From contig CAIQRS010000267.1 in assembly GCA_903874275.1 (NCBI GenBank), positions 1-49,724 on the forward strand: a stretch of DNA of 49,724 nt. The letters are read 5' to 3'. Below, in pieces: positions 1 through 10,145 of the stretch. Every line of letters starts with the position of its first letter. Position 1 is the first letter of the stretch. The stretch is from an uncultured Anaeromyxobacter sp. GTDB taxonomy: Bacteria; Myxococcota; Myxococcia; Myxococcales; Anaeromyxobacteraceae. Under the pieces are notes generated by a model. The model made no database searches. It saw nothing but the letters and a program-made list of their open reading frames with translations, and was not told where the DNA came from. A program made the translations under genes and the position numbers.

Positions 1-2577
1 CTGCCCGGCGTAGGGCCCATCCGTCGCGGTCCAGGGACGGGAGACGGTGGGGTTGGCGATGAAGTAGGTGCTGGCCTCGTTGGACGACATGTCCTCGATG
101 ACGTTGCCCTGGCGGCGGCCGATGTAGTCGACGCCCACCGACAGGTCCTGGAGGAGCTCGTACTGCACGCCACCACCGAACTGGTCGGTGTACTGCCCCT
201 CGAGGTCGGGGGCCATCGGTGTGAAGTAGGGCGAGTAGACCTTGAAGCCCGCGCCGGTGAGCGGGCTCGGGCCCAGCGCCACGGTGTTGGGGCCCGGCCC
301 GGAGCCGACCGGGAGCCCGTAGACGTTGGGGCAGCTGACGGCGGGGTTCCCGGCGGAGGCGGGTCCGGGGATCATGTCGGCCGAGCAGGTGGACAGCTGG
401 TAGCTGCCGCTGACATTGGGAACGGTGGCCAGCGAGTTGAAGGCCATGGTGAGGGGCACCGACTCGTAGTAGCGCCCCCAGTTCGCCTGGATCTTCCCCC
501 TCCCCTGCCCGGTGAAGTCCCAGATGGCCTGCACGCGAGGGGCCCAGCTGTTCTGGATGTCGAGCTGCGGCGTCCAGGGAGGATTGTCCGGCGATGCGTT
601 GGTCATCACCTGCGTGTCGAGGCGCACGCCGAACCCCAGCGTGAGGACGTTGGCGATGGTCCAGGTATCCTGGAGGTAGAAGCCGTTCGACCAGTTGTGG
701 GTGAGGACCGAGGCCGTCGCCCACTGCGTCGGGTCCTTCCCGCCCGCGTTCACGCACCGGCCCTCGACGATGCTGGTGCACCAGTTCGAGGACGCGGCGG
801 GGTCCGTACCGGGAATCACGAGCGCGGGGTCGGGTCGGCCGTAGGATGTCATCTGGAAGGCGTTGAAGCTGCCGCCGGTCCCCGGGACGCCCGGCCCCAG
901 GAAGCGCCCCCAGGCATCCCAGTACGAGCCGCCGGTGAGTCCCCTCGTGCCGCTGTACTCGGCGTAGTCGACCTGAACTCCGCCCTTCAGCATGTGCGGG
1001 CCGGCGAGGTCGAAGAGGACCGTCGCGGACGCGGTCCCGGCGAGCCGCCGGGTGGTGCTCTCCTCGTAACCGCCGCCCCCCCCCGTGGGATACCCCTGGA
1101 CGTAGCAGCCGGGCGCAGCGCCGATCCCCGTCTGCCGGCTCGCGTAGGGGCAGAGGTCGGCCACCACCGGGTTGAAGTTCTGGAGCGGCTGCACGGTGCG
1201 CCAATAGATTCTCGGCGTCGTGGCCCGATCGACGCCGTCCACGACCTGCATCTGGGGGATGAAGGGCGAGTCGTAGAGCCCGATGTTCGCCTCCAGGAGC
1301 AGGTGCTTGTCGAGGAGCTTTCCGCCGTAACCGAGCACGAGGTTGGTCGTGTTGTAGTACCCCGATCCCGTCATGGCGGACGGCGAGCCGGCCAGTCCCG
1401 CGTTCCCGTCATTCCAGGTTGGCTGGGTGTTGAAGCTGAGGAACAGGTTGTGGTTCTCGTTCACGAGCCAGGTGAGCTTGGCAACCGCGTAGATGCGCCG
1501 GAAGGATTCCCCGTAGACCTTCTCGGTCCCCGGGAGCTGCTGCATGACGAACATCCCGTAGGGGTCGAACTGCGACACCCCGGGATCCTCCTGGGTGGCG
1601 ACGCGGGTCCGGTAGAAGCCGGTTCGCACGGTCTCGTCGAGCTGCGCGGCGAGCCCCGCATAGAACCAGAGCCGGTCCTTCAGGACGGGGCCCCCCACCT
1701 CCAGGCCGAAGTCGCTCTGGTATCCGCCCTTGTAGGGGGAGGCATAGGAGGCCACAGCCATCCCGTTCGCCCCCAGCACCTCACCGGGCGGGGAGAAGAT
1801 CCCGGGGGTGATGTTGCCCCAGATGGAGCCGTGGAACTCGTTGCCGCCCGACTTGATGACGGTGTTGACGATTCCGCCCGACGAGTAGCCGTACTCGGGG
1901 AGGAATCCGCTCGTCTTCACGTCGATCTGGTCGATGAAGTTGGTGAGCAGGTTGGTGCCCAGGTAGTTGTAGGACGGGTCCCCCACCCGGAGCCCGTCGA
2001 GCATGTAGTTGTTCTCCGGGGAGGTCGCCCCGCCCAGGCTGATCCCGCCCCCGTCGCGCAGCGCCGTCGGGGTGACGATCACCGTGCCCTCGTAGTCGCG
2101 GGTGGTCGGGATGGTGGCCAGGAACTCCCGGGAGATGACCCCTCCCGCCTCGGCGTTGCCGATGTTCACCACTGGTGTCACACGGGACCGGACGACCTGC
2201 GGCTCGTGCTCCACGGCCTCCGGCGTGACGGCCAGGTTGACACGCAGCGTGTAGTCCACCCGGAGGACCAGGTCGCCGCGCTCGGCGGGCAGGTATCCCT
2301 GGAGCTGGGCCGCGAGCCTGTAGCGGCCGGGCGGCAGCAGCGTGAGGACGAAGTGCCCCTTGGAGTCGGTCACCGCGGCCTGCTCCCCCTGGAGGGCCGG
2401 ACTGGTCGCGATAACGAGGGCGCCCGCGACTGGCTTCCCGGTGGCCCCGTCGGTGACCGTTCCCACCAGGGTTCCGGTGGTCTGGGCCCACCCCGCGGTG
2501 GCGCAGGCGAGCGCCGCCAGGCACGCCGTTGCCCGTGAAGCCCGACACGCCCACGTCCATGCCGTCGTCGCGTCCAT
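1..2577 (-). CDS. Oar-like TonB-dependent outer-membrane receptor (3' part cut by window edge)
   Basis: The frame is open from ATG at 2577 to base 1 (859 codons) with no stop, so the C-terminal barrel end lies outside the window. Residues 1-32 form a signal peptide ending in GWAQ. A carboxypeptidase-regulatory-like beta-sandwich follows (GTLVGTVTDGATGKPVAGA, about 33-120). Next comes a TonB plug (about 140-260) with an NNYMLDGLRVGDPSYN stretch and a GIVNTVIKSGGNEFHG end, then a long aromatic-rich barrel with long loops. This order (CarboxypepD_reg, plug, barrel) is that of Oar-type receptors, which import large substrates or act in surface processes; the ligand cannot be read from sequence. 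A GGGGGGAG stretch precedes the ATG. The gene diverges from the kinase pair across 269 bp. The family is sure, the substrate unknown. Confidence 0.88.
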   Translation of the reverse strand, partial: MDATTAWTWACRASRATACLAALACATAGWAQTTGTLVGTVTDGATGKPVAGALVIATSPALQGEQAAVTDSKGHFVLTLLPPGRYRLAAQLQGYLPAERGDLVLRVDYTLRVNLAVTPEAVEHEPQVVRSRVTPVVNIGNAEAGGVISREFLATIPTTRDYEGTVIVTPTALRDGGGISLGGATSPENNYMLDGLRVGDPSYNYLGTNLLTNFIDQIDVKTSGFLPEYGYSSGGIVNTVIKSGGNEFHGSIWGNITPGIFSPPGEVLGANGMAVASYASPYKGGYQSDFGLEVGGPVLKDRLWFYAGLAAQLDETVRTGFYRTRVATQEDPGVSQFDPYGMFVMQQLPGTEKVYGESFRRIYAVAKLTWLVNENHNLFLSFNTQPTWNDGNAGLAGSPSAMTGSGYYNTTNLVLGYGGKLLDKHLLLEANIGLYDSPFIPQMQVVDGVDRATTPRIYWRTVQPLQNFNPVVADLCPYASRQTGIGAAPGCYVQGYPTGGGGGYEESTTRRLAGTASATVLFDLAGPHMLKGGVQVDYAEYSGTRGLTGGSYWDAWGRFLGPGVPGTGGSFNAFQMTSYGRPDPALVIPGTDPAASSNWCTSIVEGRCVNAGGKDPTQWATASVLTHNWSNGFYLQDTWTIANVLTLGFGVRLDTQVMTNASPDNPPWTPQLDIQNSWAPRVQAIWDFTGQGRGKIQANWGRYYESVPLTMAFNSLATVPNVSGSYQLSTCSADMIPGPASAGNPAVSCPNVYGLPVGSGPGPNTVALGPSPLTGAGFKVYSPYFTPMAPDLEGQYTDQFGGGVQYELLQDLSVGVDYIGRRQGNVIEDMSSNEASTYFIANPTVSRPWTATDGPYAGQ

Positions 2578-2789
2578 CGCTCCCCCCTGAGCGGGCCGCA
2601 GTTCGCGTCCCGGGCCGATGTAGCGTTGAGTGAAGTCGCCGACGGGTGTGACGGTAGGCCACACGGATCGTGGAAGTCGACACACCCGAAAGGGGACTCG
2701 ATGATCTCGGTCAATGACGCACCGCGAAAAGCGACGCGTCGGTCGAATTCGAGGTCACAATCTGGGCGGCCGCTCGTCCCCTCGCCGGG

Positions 2790-2819
2790 TTGAGAAGTGC
2801 GATCCGACTCGCGTAGCAT
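2790..2819 (+). promoter_or_regulatory. Candidate sigma-70 promoter for the kinase pair
   Basis: TTGAGA (2790-2795) and TAGCAT (2814-2819) are separated by 18 bp and lie 28 nt before the GTG start at 2847. The rest of the 269-bp divergent gap (2578-2846) shows no other clear element. The match is by eye only. Confidence 0.35.
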
Positions 2820-2846
2820 CAACGGTCAGCCGGGGGGGGGAGCGCC

Positions 2847-5800
2847 GTGGCTGAAGGTCAGGGTCCCACACGCGACGGAGCACAGGGGACGCTTTCCCGC
2901 CTCCTGGTGGAGATCTTCCAGGCGCCGGAAGTGGACCATGCCGCGTCGTGGCGCGAGCCGCTCAAGCCGGGCGACGTGGTCGGGCGCTACCAGATCAAGG
3001 CCGAGATCGGCCGGGGTGGCTTCGGCGCGGTGTACGAGGCGTTCGACCCGGAGTTGGGGCGGACCGTCGCCCTCAAGGCCCTGAAGCCGGGACGGACCCG
3101 CAAGACCTTCTCCGAGGAGTGGATCAAGAAGGAGGCCGAGGCGGTCGCCAAGCTCGACCACCCGGCCATCGTCACCATCTTCGACGTGGGGACGTGTCCA
3201 GCGGGTGCGTACCTGGTCATGGAGTTGCTGCGGGGCGAGACGCTGGCGAAGCGGATCGAGAAGGGTCCGCTTCCCGTGGACGAGGCGCTGCGGATCGCCG
3301 AGCAGATGGCGGAGGGGCTGGCGCACGCCCATTCACGGGGCGTGCTGCACCGGGATCTGAAGCCAGCCAACGTCTTCGTCTGCGAGGACGGGCGGGTGAA
3401 GCTGCTCGACTTCGGCCTGGCGCACCTGCTGGGGACGGAGGGGTCGAGCGGGGCCGGGACTCCTGCGTACATGGCGCCGGAGCAGGCGGCGGGGGCGGTG
3501 GTCGACGAGCGGGCGGACGTCTGGGCCGCGGGGATGGTGCTGGGGGAGATGCTGACGGGCAAGCGGCCGGTGGAGAGGACGCCCTCCCCCGAGCCCGGGG
3601 CGGCGACCGCGGAGCCGAAGACCGAGTTGATGTGGGAGGCGGCGAGGGCTGCGCCCCAGTCGGACGCCGTGACTCCTGGGCCGAAGCTCGCCGGGGTGCC
3701 GCGGCCTGTCGCGAGGGTGATGGCCGCGGCGCTGTCGGAGGATCCTGGGGCGAGACCGAGGGACGGACGTTCCTGGCTCTCGGAGCTTCGCTCCGCTCGC
3801 CTGCTGGTGGACCGGCCGCGTCGTCTGCGACGGATCACTGCGTTTGCGACCGCCTTCATCCTGGTCGGCCTCGCCGTCGCCGGTTTCGCCACCTGGCGCA
3901 TCTGGGAACGCCAGATCCCTGGCGGACGACCCACCGTGGCCGTCGCCGACTTCGTGAACGAGACCGGGGAGAAGGAACTCGACTCCATCTCCGGCCTGCT
4001 CATCACTTCCCTGGAACAGGGCACCCAGCTTCGCGTCCTCACCCGCGGCCGGATGGTCGACGTCCTGAAGCAGCTGGGGAAGGGCCACGTCGAGCGCATC
4101 GACGAGCCGCTGGCGCGGGAGGTCGGAAGGGAGACTCGCACCCAGGCGCTGCTCCTCGCCTCCATCCGAAAGCTCGGCGACGCCTACGTGGTTGAGATGC
4201 GCGCCCTCGACCCGCTCCACGACGAGTACATCTTCACGGTGACCGACCGGGCCGCCGGCAAGGGCGCCGTTTTCGATCTCGTGGACCGGCTCGGTGCGGC
4301 GACGAGGAAGCGCCTGGGCAGCCCGGACGCCACCGCGCCTCAACCCCCCAAGGTGGCCTCCATCACGACCGACAGCCCGAAGGCCTGGGCGCTGCTCTTC
4401 CAGTCTCGGCAGGCCGTCAGGGACCGGATGGAGCATTCGGAGGCGCGCCGGCTCGCAGGGGAAGCGGTGAAGGAGGATGCCGAGTTCGCCCTCGCCCACC
4501 TCGAGCTCGCTCGTCAGGCCTTCTGGCACGAGTGGAATCCCACCGGCCCGGGGTCGCCCGGACTCAAGGAACTGGAGGCCGCCGAGGCGAGGGCCAACCG
4601 GCTCCCGGAGAAGGAACGGCTCACCCTCCGCATCTTCCGCGCCATGGTCGACCGGCGGATCGACGACGCCGTGCGCCTGTCGGAGGAGTCCGTCGCCGCG
4701 TACCCACTCGACAAGGAAGTCCTCATGCAGGCCGGCGACGTCCTCTTCCACTGGGAAGCAGACATGGGGAAAGCCGTTCAGTACTTCGAGCGAGCGCTTC
4801 AGCTGGACCCTGGGGACTTCGTCGCCACCGATCACCTGCTCTACACTGTGTGGTGGTCGGGCCAGTCCGCGCGGTACCTCCCGTTCATCGAGCAGCGCGC
4901 CGCCGCGGCCGTCCAGTACGACGAGGCCCAGGTGATCGGCAGCCCGGTGGCCGGGGCGAAGGCGAACGAGCTCTTCATCATTGGGATTGGGCTCCTGGCC
5001 GCCGGAAAGGAACGGGAAGGGGTCGACCTCCTCGAGCGGGTAGCCCGGATCAAGGGCACCCAGGGCGCTCACGGCGGTGGGGGCAAGTTCTGGATCACCT
5101 ACCTCTGCTACCAGGGCCGGATGGCCCAGGCGGAGGCCGAGGTGCGCGCAGCATTCCCCCGGCTCAAGTCCATCGGGAAGGAGGTTCCGCGCTTCCACCT
5201 CCACCACGTGCTCCTCGCGAGCGGCCGGATCCGGGAGGCGTATGCGGTATGGGAGAATCCGGAGGGGAAGGCAGGTCCGCCGCGGTACGTGTCGACCGAC
5301 ATCGCGACGTTGAATGGGTCGGTGGAGGAATTGGAGGCCGCCTGGAATCGACGCGAGGAACAAGGCCCCGAGGTCTCGTGGAACTTCGAGACAGCGTCAG
5401 CTCCCCAGATCCTGGGGGCTGCCTTTGGCTACGTTGTCCTGGGCGACCGAACCAGGGCCAGAGAACGAATCCTCAGGGCCAAGTCGACCCCGGACTGGAA
5501 CGTCTCCGCCCTCGACTCCTATCGACGCCAAGGCGAGGCCATCCTGGCGTGGAGCGAGGGCAGGATGGAGGACGCGGATGCGATCATCGCCGAGAACATC
5601 AGGGAGTCCTTCCCGCCGCACCAGTTCGTCGCTCTCCAGGTTGCCGGGTGGTTCCGATTCACCTCGGGTGATTGCCCAGGCGCCGTGAAGTACCTGGAGG
5701 AGGCCCGCGCGGTGCCCTGGCCTTCACAGCCCTGGTCCCGGTCCTATGATCTGCCCCGCATGCTCCACGGCCTCGCCACCTGCTACGAGAAGATGGGGGA

Positions 5801-5918
5801 CGTGGCGAAGGCGCGCGAGCGGAACGCCGAGATGCTGAAGCGGTGGGAGAAGGCCGACGAGGACATCCCCTTGCTCATCGAGGCGAAGGCGATGCGGGAG
5901 AGGATCGCGGTGAAGTGA
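2847..5918 (+). CDS. Transmembrane Ser/Thr protein kinase with TolB-like and TPR region (copy 1)
   Basis: This is a 1023-residue Hanks-type kinase. The catalytic domain spans about 48-315: glycine loop GRGGFG (55-60), invariant Lys77, catalytic HRDLKPAN with Asp170, DFG at 188-190, and an APEQ-type activation segment end near 210. All catalytic residues are present, so it should be active. One transmembrane helix (about 331-349) puts the kinase in the cytoplasm and the C-terminal half in the periplasm. After the helix comes a TolB/FlgO-type alpha-beta domain (about 361-490, starting RPTVAVADF), then several TPR-like helical pairs to the end. The start is GTG behind a G-rich stretch; an N-terminal LLVEIFQAP segment shared with the next gene supports this frame. 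The next kinase starts one base after the stop, so the two are co-transcribed. Likely role: a surface or periplasmic sensor phosphorylating cytoplasmic targets. The ligand and targets are unknown. Confidence 0.93.
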   Translation: MAEGQGPTRDGAQGTLSRLLVEIFQAPEVDHAASWREPLKPGDVVGRYQIKAEIGRGGFGAVYEAFDPELGRTVALKALKPGRTRKTFSEEWIKKEAEAVAKLDHPAIVTIFDVGTCPAGAYLVMELLRGETLAKRIEKGPLPVDEALRIAEQMAEGLAHAHSRGVLHRDLKPANVFVCEDGRVKLLDFGLAHLLGTEGSSGAGTPAYMAPEQAAGAVVDERADVWAAGMVLGEMLTGKRPVERTPSPEPGAATAEPKTELMWEAARAAPQSDAVTPGPKLAGVPRPVARVMAAALSEDPGARPRDGRSWLSELRSARLLVDRPRRLRRITAFATAFILVGLAVAGFATWRIWERQIPGGRPTVAVADFVNETGEKELDSISGLLITSLEQGTQLRVLTRGRMVDVLKQLGKGHVERIDEPLAREVGRETRTQALLLASIRKLGDAYVVEMRALDPLHDEYIFTVTDRAAGKGAVFDLVDRLGAATRKRLGSPDATAPQPPKVASITTDSPKAWALLFQSRQAVRDRMEHSEARRLAGEAVKEDAEFALAHLELARQAFWHEWNPTGPGSPGLKELEAAEARANRLPEKERLTLRIFRAMVDRRIDDAVRLSEESVAAYPLDKEVLMQAGDVLFHWEADMGKAVQYFERALQLDPGDFVATDHLLYTVWWSGQSARYLPFIEQRAAAAVQYDEAQVIGSPVAGAKANELFIIGIGLLAAGKEREGVDLLERVARIKGTQGAHGGGGKFWITYLCYQGRMAQAEAEVRAAFPRLKSIGKEVPRFHLHHVLLASGRIREAYAVWENPEGKAGPPRYVSTDIATLNGSVEELEAAWNRREEQGPEVSWNFETASAPQILGAAFGYVVLGDRTRARERILRAKSTPDWNVSALDSYRRQGEAILAWSEGRMEDADAIIAENIRESFPPHQFVALQVAGWFRFTSGDCPGAVKYLEEARAVPWPSQPWSRSYDLPRMLHGLATCYEKMGDVAKARERNAEMLKRWEKADEDIPLLIEAKAMRERIAVK

Positions 5919-5919
5919 C

Positions 5920-8900
5920 ATGGGCGACCTGTCGAAGCTCCTCGTCGAGATCTTCCAGGCCCCCGACGTGGACCTCGCCGCGTCATGGCGCGAGCCGCTC
6001 AAGCCGGGTGACGTCGTGGGGCGGTACCAGATCCGCGAGGAGATCGGCCGGGGTGGCTTCGGCGCGGTGTACGAGGCGTTCGACCCGGAACTGGGGCGCA
6101 CGGTCGCGCTCAAGGCCCTGAAGCCGGGACGGACCCGCAAGACCTTCTCCGAGGAGTGGATCAAGAAGGAGGCCGAGGCGGTCGCCAAGCTCGACCATCC
6201 GGCCATCGTCACCATCTTCGACGTGGGGACCTGCCCGGCGGGTGCTTACCTCGTGATGGAACTCCTGCGCGGGCAGACGCTGGCGAAGCGGATCGAGAAG
6301 GGTCCGCTTCCCGTGGACGAGGCGCTACGGATCGCCGAGCAGATGGCCGAGGGACTCTCGCACGCCCATTCACGGGGCGTGCTGCACAGGGATCTGAAGC
6401 CGGCCAACGTCTTCGTCTGCGAGGACGGACGGGTGAAGCTGCTCGACTTCGGGCTCGCCCACCTGCTGGGGACGGAGGGGTCGAGCGGGGCCGGGACTCC
6501 CGCGTACATGGCGCCGGAGCAGGCGGCGGGGACGGTGGTCGACGAGCGGGCGGACGTGTGGGCGGCGGGGATGGTGCTGGGGGAGATGCTGACGGGCAAG
6601 CGGCCGGTGGAGAGGACTCCGACGCCTGCAGCCGGGACGGAGCCGGAGACCGAGCTGATGTGGGAGGCGCCGAAGGCATCGCCCCAGCCGCCTGCTGTGA
6701 CTCCAGGGCCGAGGCTCGCCGGGATACCGCGGCCGGTCGCGAGGGTGATGGCGGCGGCGCTGTCCGAGGATCCGGCGGCGAGGCCGAGGGACGGACGTTC
6801 CTGGCTCTCGGAGCTTCGCTCCGCTCGCCTGATTCTCGATCGCCCCCGACGTGCCCGACGGGTCGCGATCCTGGGAGGGGTGGGCCTGGTCGTGGGCCTC
6901 GCCGTCGCCGGCTTCGCCACCTGGCGCATCTGGGAGCGGCAGATCCCGGGCGGGCGTCCCACCGTGGCCGTCGCCGACTTCACGAACGAGACCGGGGAAA
7001 AGGAGCTCGACTCCATCTCCGGCCTGCTCATCACATCCCTCGAGCAGGGCACCCAGCTTCGCGTCCTCACCCGCGGCCGGATGGTGGACGTGCTCAAGCA
7101 GCTCGGCAAGGGAGCCGTCGAGCGCATCGACGAGCCGCTGGCGCGCGAGGTCGGGCGGGAGACGCGCGCGAATGCCCTCCTGCTCGCATCCATCCGCAAG
7201 CTCGGCGATGTCTACGTGGTCGAGATGCGCGCGCTCGACCCGCTCCACGACGAGTACATCTTCACGGTCAGCGACCGGGCCTCTGGCAAGGGCGCCGTCT
7301 TCGACCTCGTCGATCGGCTCGGAACGGCGACGAGGAAGCGCCTGGGCCGCCCGGATGCCGCCGCGCCCCCTCCACCCAAGGTAGCCTCCATCACCACGGA
7401 CAACCCGAAGGCCTGGGCGCTGCTCTTCCAGTCGCGGCTGGCCACGGATCGGATGGACCTTCCTGAGGCCCGGCGACTGGCCCAGGAGGCGGTGAAGGAA
7501 GATCCCGAGTTCGCCCTCGCTTACCACCAGCTCGCTCTCACGGCCTTCTGGCACGAGTGGAATCCTGGTCAGAGGGATGCTCCCGGCGTCAAGGAGATGG
7601 AGGCAGCCGAGGCCCGGGCCCACCGGCTGCCGGAGAAGGAGCGGCTCACCCTTCGCGCATTCCGCGCGCTCGTCGACAAGCGGATCAACGACGCCGAACG
7701 CCTGTCGGGAGAATCCGTCGCGGCGTACCCGCTCGACAAGGACGTTCTCATGCAGGCTGGTGAAATCCTCCACCACTGGGAAACGAACATGGGAAGGTCC
7801 GTCGAGTACTTCGAACGGGCGCTCCAGCTCGATCCGGGCAATGTCTACGCCACCTACCACCTGATCGTCTCCGCGTGGTGGACTGGCCAGTCCGCGCAGT
7901 TCCTGCCGGTCATCGAGCAGGCCGCAACCGCAGCCGTACACTACGACGAGGCCCAGGTGGCAGGCCGCGCGGCGGCGGATCCCAGGCCGGATGCGTTTCT
8001 CGGCGCCGCGCTCGGACTTCTGGGCGCTGGCAGGGAACGGCAAGGTGTCGAGATCCTCGACCGGGCCGCCCGGATCAACGGCACCCCCGGCATGGGAGGC
8101 CACCTCTGGAACACTTATCTTTGCTACCAGGGCCGCATGGCCGAGGCCGAGGCTTGGGTGCTCACCGCGTTCGCCGGGTTCGAGTCCAAAGGGAAGAAGC
8201 CTCCGCGCTTCGAGCTCTACCACGTGCTCCTCGCGAGCGGCCGGATCCGGGAGGCGTATGCGGTGTGGGAGCATCCGGAGGTGAAGCGAGGCCCCCCACG
8301 ATTCGTGCGGACCGACATCGCGTTGATGAAGGGGTCGGTGGAGGAGTTGGAGGCCGCCTGGAATCGACGCGCGGAAGAGGGCTCTCCCCCCGAATGGATA
8401 TTCGAGTGGTCGTCAACCCCTCCGATCCTCGGCGCAGCCCTTGGGTTCCTGATCCTGGGAGACCGGACCAGGGCAAGAGAGCAAGTCCTCAGGGCCAGGT
8501 CGACCCCGGATTGGAGCATTTCCACCATCGACTCTCATCGACGCCAAGGCGAGGCCATCCTGGCCTGGAGCGAGGGCAGGCTGGGCGACGCGGACACGAT
8601 CATCGCCGAGAACATCAGGGAGTCTTTCCTGCCGCACCGGTGGATCGGCCTCCAGCTTGCCGGCTGGTTCCACTTCACCTCGGGTGATTGCCCGGGAGCC
8701 GTGAAGCACCTGGAGGAGGCCCGCGCGGTGCCCTGGCCCTCACAGCCCTGGTCCCGGTCCTACGATCTGCCCCGCATGCTCCACCGCCTCGCCACCTGCT
8801 ACGAGAGGATGGGCGACCTCCCGAAGGCCCGCGAGCGGAACGACGAGATGCTGAAGCGGTGGGAGAAGGCGGACGAGGACATCCCGCTGCTCATCGAAGC

Positions 8901-8958
8901 CAAGGCGATGCGGGAGAGGCTGGCGGGGGCGACGGCGGGCGCGAGTTCACCCAGGTGA
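5920..8958 (+). CDS. Transmembrane Ser/Thr protein kinase with TolB-like and TPR region (copy 2)
   Basis: This 1012-residue paralogue of the upstream kinase has the same order of parts: short LLVEIFQAP leader, kinase (Lys65, HRD Asp158, DFG Asp176), one transmembrane helix about 318-337, TolB-like domain and TPR tail. The ATG lies one base after the previous TGA, so translation is probably coupled. The kinase half is nearly the same as copy 1, down to identical nucleotide stretches. The TPR half has many substitutions and small indels (for example around 7970-8090), so the two proteins may sense different partners while sharing kinase specificity. Both could also form heterodimers. A hairpin at 9036-9055 follows the stop. 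This is a tandem duplication by every visible sign. Confidence 0.93.
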   Translation: MGDLSKLLVEIFQAPDVDLAASWREPLKPGDVVGRYQIREEIGRGGFGAVYEAFDPELGRTVALKALKPGRTRKTFSEEWIKKEAEAVAKLDHPAIVTIFDVGTCPAGAYLVMELLRGQTLAKRIEKGPLPVDEALRIAEQMAEGLSHAHSRGVLHRDLKPANVFVCEDGRVKLLDFGLAHLLGTEGSSGAGTPAYMAPEQAAGTVVDERADVWAAGMVLGEMLTGKRPVERTPTPAAGTEPETELMWEAPKASPQPPAVTPGPRLAGIPRPVARVMAAALSEDPAARPRDGRSWLSELRSARLILDRPRRARRVAILGGVGLVVGLAVAGFATWRIWERQIPGGRPTVAVADFTNETGEKELDSISGLLITSLEQGTQLRVLTRGRMVDVLKQLGKGAVERIDEPLAREVGRETRANALLLASIRKLGDVYVVEMRALDPLHDEYIFTVSDRASGKGAVFDLVDRLGTATRKRLGRPDAAAPPPPKVASITTDNPKAWALLFQSRLATDRMDLPEARRLAQEAVKEDPEFALAYHQLALTAFWHEWNPGQRDAPGVKEMEAAEARAHRLPEKERLTLRAFRALVDKRINDAERLSGESVAAYPLDKDVLMQAGEILHHWETNMGRSVEYFERALQLDPGNVYATYHLIVSAWWTGQSAQFLPVIEQAATAAVHYDEAQVAGRAAADPRPDAFLGAALGLLGAGRERQGVEILDRAARINGTPGMGGHLWNTYLCYQGRMAEAEAWVLTAFAGFESKGKKPPRFELYHVLLASGRIREAYAVWEHPEVKRGPPRFVRTDIALMKGSVEELEAAWNRRAEEGSPPEWIFEWSSTPPILGAALGFLILGDRTRAREQVLRARSTPDWSISTIDSHRRQGEAILAWSEGRLGDADTIIAENIRESFLPHRWIGLQLAGWFHFTSGDCPGAVKHLEEARAVPWPSQPWSRSYDLPRMLHRLATCYERMGDLPKARERNDEMLKRWEKADEDIPLLIEAKAMRERLAGATAGASSPR

Positions 8959-9035
8959 ATCGGGGGAACAGGAAAGCTCGCCCGGGCGAACTCCGGGGGA
9001 ACGTGACGCGGGGGAGGCGGCCGTTAGCGGCCATT

Positions 9036-9055
9036 GCGCGGCCTGAAGGCCGCGC
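9036..9055. terminator. GC-rich hairpin between convergent genes
   Basis: GCGCGGCC and GGCCGCGC form a perfect 8-bp stem with a TGAA loop, 78 nt after the kinase stop and 3 nt before the queD stop. There is no clear T-run on either strand, so it may be a bidirectional or weak terminator. Confidence 0.45.
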
Positions 9056-9057
9056 TG

Positions 9058-9450
9058 TTATTCCTCCCTGTACACCGCCAGCGACCCCTCGTTCTCCCAG
9101 ACCTCCACCTTCGACACCCGGACCCGCTCCCCCTCGGTCGCGGCGATCCTTCGATTTGCCTCGTCGAAGAAGTACCGGGCGATGTTCTCCGCGGTGGTGT
9201 TCAGCTCGTCGAACGGGGGGATCTCGTTCACGTTCCGGTGGTCGAAGCGTGCCCCGATCTCGGCCACGATCCGCTGGAGATCCGCGAAGTCCACCACCAT
9301 GGAGAGGTGGTTCAGCTTCGAGGCCCGGGCGTGGAGCCGGATCCTCCAGTTGTGGCCGTGCAGCCGCTCGCACTTCCCCGGGTGGAACCGGATCTGGTGC
9401 GCGGCGCTGAACATGAAGTCCTTGGAGATCTCGTAGACGGGTACGCCCAT
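9058..9450 (-). CDS. queD: 6-carboxytetrahydropterin synthase / 6-pyruvoyl-tetrahydropterin synthase family
   Basis: The 130-residue protein has the usual QueD length. It carries the zinc-binding His of FSAAHQ and the CERLHGHNW motif, which supplies the catalytic Cys and two more zinc ligands. A NEIPPFDELNTTAENIA stretch and a KVEVWE stretch near the C-terminus are typical of the family. QueD turns 7,8-dihydroneopterin triphosphate into 6-carboxytetrahydropterin for queuosine and other 7-deazaguanines. Other queuosine genes are not in the window, so a related pterin role cannot be excluded. The ATG at 9450 fits family length, and a TATATT element sits 10 nt upstream. The reading frame continues open upstream, but those codons are not QueD-like. 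Confidence 0.9.
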   Translation of the reverse strand: MGVPVYEISKDFMFSAAHQIRFHPGKCERLHGHNWRIRLHARASKLNHLSMVVDFADLQRIVAEIGARFDHRNVNEIPPFDELNTTAENIARYFFDEANRRIAATEGERVRVSKVEVWENEGSLAVYREE

Positions 9451-9460
9451 GGCGGCGCGC

Positions 9461-9466
9461 AATATA
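9461..9466 (-). promoter_or_regulatory. Candidate -10 element of queD
   Basis: On the minus strand TATATT lies 10 nt before the queD ATG, predicting a 5' leader of only a few bases. No good -35 box is visible at 17 bp. Confidence 0.35.
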
Positions 9467-9572
9467 GCCGCACCCCGGCGCAGGCGCACCCCGACCGGTA
9501 CCGGGGCCGGTACGGCATCCGGGGGACGGCCTCCCGGCGGGAATCTGGCCCCCCGCCGCGGCGTTCCCGGGT

Positions 9573-9578
9573 TAGCAT
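9573..9578 (+). promoter_or_regulatory. Candidate -10 element of the rhodanese/MauE pair
   Basis: TAGCAT lies 9 nt before the ATG at 9588, and the same hexamer is seen before the kinase and the SCPU gene at 40916. No ribosome binding site fits between it and the ATG, which suggests a near-leaderless mRNA. Confidence 0.35.
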
Positions 9579-9587
9579 CCGCCGCCG

Positions 9588-10145
9588 ATGAACACCGTCG
9601 CACAGATGGCCCTCCTGGCCGCCGCGGGAAGCGCCCTCGGGCTCGCCGCCAACGCGGTCTCGCCCCATCCGGCCGAGCTCCGGCAGCCTGTCCTGTCGGC
9701 CGCCGAGTCGGGGGGCGGCGCCTGCGCCATGCCGGCCTCGGCCACCGTGGCTCAGTCCACCGCGACCCCCCCGCCCTGGAGGCCGGTCCGCATCGGCGTG
9801 GACGAGGCCAAGGGGCTCTGCACCGCCTGCCTGGCCGGGTTCGTGGACGCCCGGGGCCCCCACGAGTTCGCCCACGGACACATCCAGAACGCCGTCCACC
9901 TGCCCGCGGCTGGCCACCCCGACGAGGCGGCGGTCGTCGCCCAGCTCCGCACGTATCCATTGGTGGTGGTCTACGACGGGGATTACAGCTGCGCCGTGGC
10001 CGACGACGTCGCCGGGCGGCTGCGGCGCGCCGGGCTTCCCGACGTGCGGGTCCTCCAGGGAGCCTGGCCCGCCTGGGTCGCCGCCCAGGGGCCGTCGGCG
10101 GCGGGCATGTGCGGCGCCTGCGGCCCGGAGGCGTTCGGGAAATGA
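9588..10145 (+). CDS. Rhodanese-like domain protein, exported
   Basis: This 185-residue protein starts with a hydrophobic N-terminus (about 5-22) that may be an uncleaved anchor or signal peptide. Its rhodanese fold covers about 68-170: DARGPHEFAHGHIQNAVHLP matches the substrate-side motif, and VVVYDGDYSC puts the active-site Cys at residue 135. Extra CxxC pairs occur at 78-81 (CTAC) and near the C-terminus (CGAC), which could bind metal or form disulfides. Rhodaneses carry persulfide sulfur or act as thiol sensors. The stop overlaps the start of the MauE-like gene by ATGA, so the two are translationally coupled. Together they look like an envelope thiol or sulfur redox unit; the substrate is unknown. 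Confidence 0.82.
   Translation: MNTVAQMALLAAAGSALGLAANAVSPHPAELRQPVLSAAESGGGACAMPASATVAQSTATPPPWRPVRIGVDEAKGLCTACLAGFVDARGPHEFAHGHIQNAVHLPAAGHPDEAAVVAQLRTYPLVVVYDGDYSCAVADDVAGRLRRAGLPDVRVLQGAWPAWVAAQGPSAAGMCGACGPEAFGK

Noticed and set aside
697-2538. Long plus-strand open frame (613 codons)
   Set aside because: It is antisense to the TonB receptor, whose own frame has clear domain motifs. The product is Arg/Gly/Val-rich without any known motif. GC-rich third positions keep such frames open.
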